Source: Microglena sp. YARC
Lineage: Eukaryota > Chlorophyta > Chlorophyceae > Chlamydomonadales > Chlamydomonadaceae
DNA: 64,000 nucleotides
NCBI GenBank assembly: GCA_022414725.1
Contig: CM039463.1
Coordinates: 26,601,503-26,665,502 of the forward strand
Direction of reading: 5' to 3'
The notes under the pieces are model-generated. The model had not been told where the DNA came from, searched no databases, and worked only from the letters and a program-made list of their open reading frames with translations. The translations under genes and the position numbers were made by a program. Below are positions 54,541 through 64,000 of this stretch, one piece after another (the stretch's first letter is position 1; every line of letters begins with the position of its first letter).

Positions 54541-57500
54541 TCAAATTTCCTGAGGGCTTTTGGCGTTTCAAATCCTGAAGAATTCCAATTAGGTTGTCCT
54601 AGCTTTTTTGCGTTTCAAGTCCGAAGAATTCAATTAGGTTTGCCCGGCTTTTCGCGTTTTCAAGAATCTCTGTAGGCCCCTTTTTGCGTTTCAAAAGATC
54701 GAATTAGTCAATGGGCGTTTTTTTTTCCTCCTCCTGCTAGGGTCCTTTTTGCGTTTCAAAGTCCCGAAGAAATTTTTTAGGTGAAACCTTTTCTTGGCTA
54801 AATCCTGAATTCTTTTTTGCAGAATTCCAAAAGAAGTAGGTCCTCGCTAGGCTTTTTGCCGTTTCAAGTCCCGAAGAATTCAAATTAGGTCCATGGGCTT
54901 TTTTGCGTTTCAAAAATCCTGAAGAATTCCAATTAGGTCATGCTAGGCTTTTTGCGTTTCAAGTCCCGATAGGGGTGGGCTTTTTGCGTTCCCTTTCCAA
55001 ATCCTTTTTGAGTTTCAGTTGAAGATATTGCAAATCCTGAGAGCAAATTAGGTCCTGCTAGGCTACTGCCTTTAGCGTTTCGTTCGGCCCTCGTCCCCCC
55101 TGAGTTCTTTTTGAGGGTTTGCGTATTCAAATCCTAAGATTTCGGAATTTTCCTGTTTTGCGTTTTTCATTAATGTCCTATTCGAAGAATTTCAATTATC
55201 CTGCGAGACAAGATAATTAATTCCTGCATTATGTTTAGCCGCTTTTTGCGTTTTCAAGTCGCACCTCAAAAGTCATGATGGCTTTTGCGCCTGTGAGAGA
55301 AAGTCCCGAAGATTAATTCAAATTAGGTATGCGCGTGAATTGGCGCTTTTGTGCGTTTCAAATCCTGAAGAATTCCAATTAGGTCCTGTAGCTTTTTTTT
55401 GGCCGTTTCAAGGTCTGATTTTTTGAAGAATTCAAAAGGTCTGCTAGGCTTTGTTTTTGAGTTCGTCCTGAAGAATGTCCAATTAGGTTTTCCTGCTAGC
55501 GCTATTTTGCGATTTCAAATGCGAAGAATTCAAATTAGGTCCTGATGGGCTTTGCTTTCAATATTTAGAAGAATTCAATTAGTCCTGATGGGCCTAGGCT
55601 TTTTGCCGTTCAAGCTCCCCGAGAATTCAAAATTATTCCTGATGGCTTTTGCGTTCATCCTGAGAATTCCAATTAGTCCTGCTGCTAGCCTTTTTGCGTT
55701 TTCAGTCCGAAGAATTTCAAAAGATGGGCTTGCCTGCGTTCAAATTCCTGAAGAAATTCCAATTAGGTCTCCTGCTAGGCTTTGTTTTGCGTTTTCAAGT
55801 CCCGAAGAATTCACTAATTAGGAGCCGTCCTGATGGGCTTTTTGCGTTTCAAATCCTGAAGAATTCCCAATTAGGTCCTGCTAGGCTTTTTGCGTTTCAA
55901 GTCCCGAACAGAATTCAATTAGGTCCTGATGCGGCTTTTGCGTTCAAATCCTGAAGAATTCGCAATTAAGGTCCTTTGCTAGGCTTTTGCGTTTCAAGTC
56001 CGAAGAATCAAATTAGGTTCCTGATGGGCTTTTTGCGTTTCAAATCCTGAAGAATTCAATTAGGTCCTGCTAGGCTTTTTGCGTTCAAGTCCCGAAGAAT
56101 TCAAATTAGGTCCTGATGGGCTTATTTTTGCGTTTCAAATCCTGAAGAATTCCAATTTTAGGTCCTGCTAGGCCTTTTTGCGTTTCAAGTCCCCGAAAGA
56201 ATTCAAATTAGGTCCTGATGGGCTTTTGGGTGCGTTTCAAATCCTGAAGAATTTTCAAACAATAACGTCCGGCTGGGCTTTTTGCGTTTCCACAGTCCTG
56301 AAGAATTCAAAATTAGTCCCTGATGGCTTTTTGCGTTTCAAATCCTGTTAAAGAATTCCAATTACGTTCCGGCTGCCGGCTTTTTGCGTTTCAAGTCCCG
56401 AAGAATTCAAATTAGGTCTTGATGGGCTTTTGCCGTTTCAAAATCCTGAGAATTCCAATTAGGTCCATGCTAGGCTTTTGCGTTTCAAGTCCCGAAGAAT
56501 TTCAAATTAGGTCCTGATGGGCTTTTTGCGTTTCAAATCCTGAAGAATTCCACATTAGGTCTTCTGCTAGGCTTTGCGTTTCAAGTCCCCGAAGAATTTC
56601 AAATTAGGTCTTGGATGGGCTTTTTTGCGTTTCAAATCTCTGGAAGAATTCCAATTAGGTCCTGCTTAGGCTTTTTGCGTTCAAGTCAAGTTCCCGAAAT
56701 TCAAATTAGGTCCTGATGAGCGATTTTTTGCGTTTCAGAATCCTGAAGAATTCCAATTAGGTCCTGCTAGGCTTTTTGCGTTTCAACAGTTCCCGAAGAA
56801 TTCAAATTAGGTTGAGTTCTTCGCGCTGATGGGCTTTTGCGTCTTCAAAATCGCTGACAGAATTCCAATTAGGTCGTGCTAGGTTTTTGCGTTTCTCAAG
56901 TCCCGAAGAATTCAAATTAGGTCCTTGATGGGCTTTTTTGCGTTTCAAATCCTGCATGGATCTATTCCAATTAGGTCCTGCTAGGCTCTTTTGCGTTTCA
57001 AGTCCCGAAGAATTCAAATTCAAGGTCCTGATGGGCTTTTTGCGTTTTCAAATCCTGAAGAATATCTCAATTAGGTCCTCCTGCTAGGCTTTTTGCGTTT
57101 CAAGTCCGAAGAAATTCAAATTATAGGTTCCTGATGCGGCTTTTTGCGTTTCAAATCCTTCCTGAAGAATTTCCAATTAGGTCCTGTAGGCTTTTTTTGC
57201 GTTTCAAGTCCCGAAGAATTTCAAATTTAGGTCCTGATGGGCTTTTTTGCGTTTCAAATCACTGAAGAATAAAAGAGAATTTCCAATTAGGTTCCTGCTA
57301 GGCTTTTTGCGCGTTCAAGTCCCGAAGAATTCAAATTAGGTTCCTGATGGGCTTTTTGCGTTTCAAATCCTGAAGAATTTCCAATAGGTTCTGCTAGGCT
57401 TTTTGCGTTTCAAGTCCCGGAAGAATTCAAATTAGGTCCTGATGGGCTTTTTTTGCGTTTCAAATCCTGGATGAATTCCAATAAGGTCCTGCTAGGGCTT

Positions 57501-60500
57501 TTTTGCGTTTTCAAGTCCCGAAGAATTCAATTAGGTCTGATGGGCTTTTTTTGCGTTTCAAATCCTGAAGAATTCAATTAGGTCCTGCCTAGGCTTTTGC
57601 GTTTCAAGTCCCGAAGAATTCAAATTAGGTCCTGATGGGCTTTTTGCGTTTCAAATCCTGGAAGAATTCGCAATTAGGTCCTGCTAGGCTTTTGCGTTTT
57701 CATTAGTCCCGAAGAATCAAAATTAGGTCCTGATGGGCTTTTTCCCGTTTCAAATCCTGAAGATATTGCAAGATTACGTCCTGGCTGGGCTTTTGCGTTT
57801 CAAAGTCACCGAAGAATTCCAAATTAACCTGATGGGCCTTTTGCGCTTCAAAATCCTGAGAATTCAAATTACGTCTGCTGGGCTTTTGCGTTAAGTCCCG
57901 AAAGAATTCAAATTAGGATCTGATGGGCTTTGCGTTTCAAAATCCTGAAGAATTCCAATTAGGTCTAGGCTTTTTTGCGTTTTCAAGTCCCAAAGAATTC
58001 AAATTAGGTTTTCCTGATGGCGGCTTTTTGCGTTTCAAATCCTGAAGAATTCCAATTAGGTCCTGCTAGGCTTTTTGCCGTTTCAAGTCCCGAAAGAATT
58101 CAAATTAGGTCCTGATGGGCTTTTTGCGTTTCAAATCCTGAAGAATTCCAATTAGGTCCTGCTGTAGCTTTTTGCGTTTCAAGTCCCGAAGAATTCAAAT
58201 TAGGTCTGATGGCTTTTTGCGTTTCAAATCCTGAAGAATTCCAATTAGGTTCCTGCTAGGCTTTTTTGCGTTTCAAGTCCCGAGAATTCAAATTAGGTCC
58301 TGATGGGCTTTTTAGCGTTTCAAATCCTGAAGAATTCCAATTAGGTTGCTAGGTTTTCTTTTTTGCATTTCAAGTCCCGAAGAATTCAAATTAGGTCCTT
58401 GATGCGGCTTTTTTGCGGTTCAGAATCCGAAGAATTCTCAATTAGTCCTGCTAGGCTTTTTTGCCGTTTCAAGTCCCGAAGAATTCAATAGGTCCCTGAT
58501 GATGGCTTTTTGCGTTTTCAAATCCTGAAGAATTCCCAATTAGGTCCTGCTAGGCTTTTTGCGTTTCAAGTCCCGAAGAATTCAAATTAGGTCCTGATGG
58601 GCTTTTTTGCGTTTCAAATCCTGAAGAATTCCAATCATAGGTCCTGCTAGGCTTTTGCGTTTCAAGTCCCGAAGAATTTCAAATTAGGTCCTGATGGGCT
58701 TTTTGCGTTTTCAAATTCCTGAAGAATTCCAATTAGGTCCTGCTAGCTTTTTTGCGTTTCAAGTCCCGAAGAATTCAAATTAGGGTCCTGATCGGTTTCT
58801 TTGCGTTTCAAATCCCTGAAGAATTCCAATTAGGTCCTGCTAGGCTTTTTGCTGTTTCGTCCCGAAGAATTCTTAAATTAAGGTCCTGAATGGGCTTTTT
58901 GCGTTTCAAATCTGAGAATTCCAATTAGGTCTGCTAGCTTTTGCGTTCAAGTCCCGAACATTCAAATAGGTCTTAATGGGTTTTTGTGCGTTTCAAATCC
59001 TGAGAATTCCAATTAGGTCCTGCTAGGCTTTTTGCGTTTCAAGTCCGAAGATCAAATTAGGTTGTCCTGATGGGCTTTGCGTTTTTTCAAATCTGAGAAT
59101 TCTAATTAGGTCTGCTAGGCTTTTTGCGTTTCAAGTCCGAAGAATTTCAATTTGGTCCTGAATGGCTTTTTGCGTTTTCAAATCTGAAGAATTCATTAGG
59201 TCCTGCTAGCTTTTGCGTTTCAGTCCTCGAAGAAATCAAATTAGTCTGATGGGCGTTTTGCGTTTCAAATCCTGAAGAATGCCAATTAGGTCTGCTAGGC
59301 TTTTTGCGTTCAAGTCGAAGATTAAAATGGTTCATGATGGGCTTTTTTGCGTTTTCAATTCTGATGAATTCCATTTTTATTAGGTCTGCTAGGCTTTTGC
59401 GTCCATAAGTCCCGAAGAATTAATTAGGTTGGATGGTTTTTTGCGTTCATAATCCTGAAGATTCCAATTAGGTCCTACTAGGCTTTTGCGTTTCAAGTCC
59501 GAGAGAATTTCAAATTAGGTCTGATGGCTTTTGGGCGTAATCTGAAGAATTCCAATTAGGTCCTGCTAAGGCTTTTTTGCGTTTCAAGTCGAAGAGATTC
59601 AAATTAGGATCTGATGGGCTTTTTGCGTTTCAAATCTGAAGAATTCCAATTAGGTCTGCTAGTCTTTTGCGTTTAAGTCCGAGAATTCAAATAAGGTCTG
59701 ATGGGCATTTTTGCGTTTTCAAATCTGAGAATTTCCAATTAGGTCCTGCTAAGCTTTTGCGTTTCAAGTCCCGAAGAATTAAATAAGGGTCTGATGGGCT
59801 TTTTGGCGTTTAAAGTCTGAAGAATTGCAATTGGTCATGCTAGCTTTTTGCGTTCAAGTCCCGAAGAATTCAAATTAAGGTCTGATGGCTTTTTTGCGTT
59901 TCAAATCTGAGAGAATTCTTATTAGCGGTCCGGCTGGGCTTTTGCGTTTTCAGTGCGAAGAATTCATATTAGGTCTGAGTGGGCTTTTTTGCGTTTCAAG
60001 ATCTGAAGAATTCAATTAACGTCTGGTGGGCTTTTGCGTTCAAGTCCGAAGAATTTAAATTTAAGGTCTGATGGGCTTTTTGCGTTTTCAAATCCTGAAG
60101 AATTCAATTAAGTCATCTCTCTCAACAACAATTTTGCGTTTTCAAGTCACCCGAAGATAGAATTCAAATTAGGTTCCTGTGATGGCGCTTTTTTGCGATT
60201 TCAAATCCTGAAGAAATTCCAATTTATGTTCCTGCTAGTCTTTTTGCCGTTTCAAGTCTTCTCCGAAGAATTCAAATTACGGTCGCCTGATGGGCTCTTT
60301 TGCGTTTCAAATCACTGTGAGAATAGCAATTCCTCTATTCACGTCCCGGCTAGGGCTTTTTGCGTTTCAAGTCCCGAAGAATCCAAATTAAGGTCCTGAT
60401 GGCTTTTGCGTTTCCATAATCGGCTGAAAGAATCAAATTACGTCCTGGCTGGGCCTTTTTGCGTTTTCATCACCCCCAGTCCCGAAGACTCTCTTCAACT
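54541..60500 (+). repeat. Same dimeric array, indel-noisy part
   Basis: The two half-units continue for about 6 kb, but from about 54540 single-base and few-base insertions and deletions appear every 10-40 bases (runs of T after GGC vary from 3 to 7), with few substitutions, unlike the clean part. That error profile suggests uncorrected long-read sequence used to fill the array. Copy number and length are unreliable. Confidence 0.85.
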
Positions 60501-61500
60501 NNNNNNNNNNNNNNNNNNNNNNNNNNNNNNNNNNNNNNNNNNNNNNNNNNNNNNNNNNNNNNNNNNNNNNNNNNNNNNNNNNNNNNNNNNNNNNNNNNNN
60601 NNNNNNNNNNNNNNNNNNNNNNNNNNNNNNNNNNNNNNNNNNNNNNNNNNNNNNNNNNNNNNNNNNNNNNNNNNNNNNNNNNNNNNNNNNNNNNNNNNNN
60701 NNNNNNNNNNNNNNNNNNNNNNNNNNNNNNNNNNNNNNNNNNNNNNNNNNNNNNNNNNNNNNNNNNNNNNNNNNNNNNNNNNNNNNNNNNNNNNNNNNNN
60801 NNNNNNNNNNNNNNNNNNNNNNNNNNNNNNNNNNNNNNNNNNNNNNNNNNNNNNNNNNNNNNNNNNNNNNNNNNNNNNNNNNNNNNNNNNNNNNNNNNNN
60901 NNNNNNNNNNNNNNNNNNNNNNNNNNNNNNNNNNNNNNNNNNNNNNNNNNNNNNNNNNNNNNNNNNNNNNNNNNNNNNNNNNNNNNNNNNNNNNNNNNNN
61001 NNNNNNNNNNNNNNNNNNNNNNNNNNNNNNNNNNNNNNNNNNNNNNNNNNNNNNNNNNNNNNNNNNNNNNNNNNNNNNNNNNNNNNNNNNNNNNNNNNNN
61101 NNNNNNNNNNNNNNNNNNNNNNNNNNNNNNNNNNNNNNNNNNNNNNNNNNNNNNNNNNNNNNNNNNNNNNNNNNNNNNNNNNNNNNNNNNNNNNNNNNNN
61201 NNNNNNNNNNNNNNNNNNNNNNNNNNNNNNNNNNNNNNNNNNNNNNNNNNNNNNNNNNNNNNNNNNNNNNNNNNNNNNNNNNNNNNNNNNNNNNNNNNNN
61301 NNNNNNNNNNNNNNNNNNNNNNNNNNNNNNNNNNNNNNNNNNNNNNNNNNNNNNNNNNNNNNNNNNNNNNNNNNNNNNNNNNNNNNNNNNNNNNNNNNNN
61401 NNNNNNNNNNNNNNNNNNNNNNNNNNNNNNNNNNNNNNNNNNNNNNNNNNNNNNNNNNNNNNNNNNNNNNNNNNNNNNNNNNNNNNNNNNNNNNNNNNNN
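60501..61500. other. Assembly gap, exactly 1000 N
   Basis: A round length suggests a placeholder size. The repeat to its left ((GAAGAATTC)-type) and to its right ((ATC)n) differ, so the join is not supported by sequence. Missing exons of gene P may lie here or beyond. Confidence 0.97.
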
Positions 61501-62918
61501 TCATCATCGATCATTCGATTCCAACGTCAGTCGATGCCATCACACTCATGTTCATTCATGCATCCTCATCAATCAATCCGATCATGCATCTATGCATCCG
61601 TCATCATCAATGATATTCATATCCAGAGATCATGCATATCCAAGTGGCCCATCGATCTATCAATCATCATCATATCACCATGCCACTCTCCACTCCCACC
61701 TCACCCTCCCATGCACAATATCAATCACACATCATCATCATCATCATCCCATCATCATATCATCAATCATACGATAACATGAGATATACATGGCATCGAA
61801 TGCAACCGATCATCATCATCATCATCACTCATCATCTCATCATCTCGACAATCGATATCATACACATGCATCATTCAAGATCATCATACGACTACATCAT
61901 CATCATATCATAATCAGCTCACTCATCACTCAGTCATCATCATCACATCATCGGTCATCATACGCATCTCGCATCCATCTCATCATCATCAATACGCTCA
62001 TCAGATGCCATGATGCTATCGATCGATGCCATTCAGTGTCGAGAGTCTAGATCTGCACGCCTGCGCATCCGGAATCATACGATCGCGATGCCATCGCTAC
62101 TCACATCATCAATATCATCATCATCATCATCATTCATCATCAATCATATCATCATCATCATCATCAATCAATATCATGATCGTTACAGGCATTTAACAAT
62201 CAATCATCAACATGGCAATTTACGAGTGGTAACATCAACATCAAGATCAACATCCACATCAACCATCAACATCACATCACATCAACATCAATGCATCAAC
62301 ATCACATATCAACATGCATCATCATCAATCAATCATCTAAATCATCATCATCATTCATCATGATCATCTCATCATCATCATCATCAACATCATCAATCAT
62401 GCATCATCGATCACATCATCATCATCATCAACATCAACATGCAACATCAACATCAATCACATCATCATCCCATCACATCATACATTCATCAAATACATCA
62501 ACATCAACATCGCCATACATCAACATCACATCAATGCATACAACATCTACATCAATTCCATCATCAACATCAACACTCAACATCAGCACATTCAACAGTC
62601 AACATTCGATCAACATAGAAATCCATCATCAATCATATACATCAAACTCAACATCATACATCCTCATCATCATCATCAATCATCATTCGATCATCATCAT
62701 TCCATCAATCATCATCCATCATCATCATCATCATCATCACATCATCATCATCACTCATCATCATCACTCATCATCATCAATGCATCATCATCATAAAGAT
62801 CATCATGCATCATCAATCATCCATGCATCATCATCATCATCCATCATCATCATCATATATCATCATCATCATCATCATCATCCATCATCATCATCACAGT
62901 CATCATCATCATTCATGA
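61501..62918. repeat. (ATC)n-type degenerate microsatellite, left block
   Basis: CATCAT runs mixed with CATCAA, CATGCATC, GATCATC and single-base slips. All open frames (Ser, Ile, His or Met, Asp) are low complexity and not genes. The slips again resemble uncorrected long-read sequence. Confidence 0.9.
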
Positions 62919-63118
62919 TGGGGGAGGAAGTGGGTCATGTGTGTGTAGGGGTGTGGGGGTGGTGGTGTGTGGGGGGGGGGGAAGTGGGTCATGGTGGTGT
63001 GTAGGGGTGTTGGGGTGTGTGTTTGTGTGAAGGGGGGGGAAGTGGGGTCATCATGTGTGTGTAGGGGTGTGGGGTGTGAGTGGGGGGGTTGGTAGTGGGT
63101 CCATGTGGTGGAGGCAGG
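62919..63118. repeat. GGGGTGTGGGGGT island inside the (ATC)n tract
   Basis: About 200 bases of GTGGGTCATG, GTGTGTAGGGGTGT and GGGGGGG units in three to four decayed copies, flanked on both sides by ATC repeat. Confidence 0.85.
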
Positions 63119-63348
63119 AAGTCATGTACATCATCATCATCATCATCATCAATATCAATACCTCGTCCGATCATCATGCATCATCAATGCATCATCATCA
63201 TCATCATCATCCATCTCATCAACATCAACATCATCAATACATCAACATTGCAATCATCAGCATCATTATGATCATCATCATCATTGCATCATCATCATCA
63301 ACATCATCATCATCACATCAATACTCATCACGCATCATCATCATCATA

Positions 63349-63393
<45 letters not shown>

Positions 63394-63931
63394 GGCATAT
63401 CATCATCCATCAATCTCATCATCAAAACATCATCATCAATCATCATCATCATCATATCATCGATCATCATCATCATCATCATTCATCATCATCAAATCAT
63501 CATCATCAACATCATCATCAATCATCATCATCAACATCATCAATCATCAATCAACATCAAACATCAACATTCATCAACCATCAACATCAACACAACATCA
63601 ACACTCAACATCAACATCAAACATCACACATCAACATCACACATCAACCATCATCAACATCAATCATCAACATCATCATCAAATCACATCAATCATCATC
63701 ATCATCATCAAAGTCATCATCATCACATCATCATCATCATTCATCTCATCATCATCTCATCATCATCATCATCAATCATCATCATCATCATCATCATCCC
63801 ATCATCATCATCAGATCATGAATCATTCATCATCATATCAATCATCATCATCATAAATCATCATCATCATCACACATCATCATATATCATCATCATCATC
63901 ATCATCATTCATCATCATCATCATCATCATC

Positions 63932-63967
<36 letters not shown>

Positions 63968-64000
63968 AGGCAATCAATCATCATCATGCATCATCATCAT
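63119..64000. repeat. (ATC)n-type degenerate microsatellite, right block
   Basis: It continues to the window end, with CATCAACATCAA-rich parts at 63500-63680. No gene is called. Confidence 0.92.

Noticed and set aside
60406..61782. Open frames of 339-458 codons across the gap
   Set aside because: They consist mainly of N.
61501..63969. Ser, Ile and His-rich frames of up to 304 codons
   Set aside because: Degenerate ATC microsatellite, probably with sequencing errors.

Overview
This is a eukaryotic nuclear window. It has GT-AG introns (donors mostly GTGAGT or GTAAGT), plant-type CCCTAAA repeats, microsatellites, tRNA-derived SINE-like repeats, a LINE fragment and hAT-like elements. Less than 7 percent is coding. 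I lean towards an alga, perhaps of the green lineage, with a large repeat-filled genome, but nothing here proves the taxon. There are no prokaryotic operons, CRISPR arrays, rRNA genes or intact tRNA genes that I can support.

When exons are joined by splice signals and phase, two head-to-head paralogous genes appear, about 1.5 kb apart between their ATGs. Gene M (minus strand, 28826 down to 2374) is complete: 11 exons, 1974 coding bases, 657 residues. Gene P (plus strand, 30362 to at least 51689) has nine exons, 1986 coding bases so far, and runs into an unassembled region. Both encode an N-terminal signal-anchor, a low-complexity stem, a Cys-rich segment and a kinase-like domain. That domain has a VVKTW or FIKTF lysine strand, then CDRHQQN (M) or CDHHQGN (P), then LIDND. 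The pattern fits a secretory-pathway kinase of the Fam20 or PI3/4K-like superfamily, which is an inference. Four consecutive exons have identical lengths in the two genes (157, 147, 177 and 114 bases).

The striking feature is intron structure. At most exon-intron junctions, a piece carrying the splice site plus the adjoining 20 to 100 exon bases has been tandemly copied into the flanking intron, usually 2 to 13 times and often with microsatellite between copies. Acceptor-side copies lie upstream of the real exon and donor-side copies downstream. Both paralogs do this with different spacer repeats, so the introns are largely degenerate copies of their own exon edges. The last exon of M, including its stop codon, is copied about 17 times at 540-2373.

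Region by region: 1-540 unrecognised; 540-28826 gene M; 28827-30361 shared divergent promoter region; 30362-51689 gene P; 51690-60500 a long array made of copies of the P exon 9 end, turning indel-noisy after about 54.5 kb; 60501-61500 exactly 1000 N; 61501-64000 (ATC)n-type sequence. Mobile elements in the introns include two hAT-like elements with terminal inverted repeats and 8-bp target duplications (23529-23722 and 24748-25466), a LINE 3' part (43745-44957), a dispersed family matching that LINE's tail, and three other SINE-like families.
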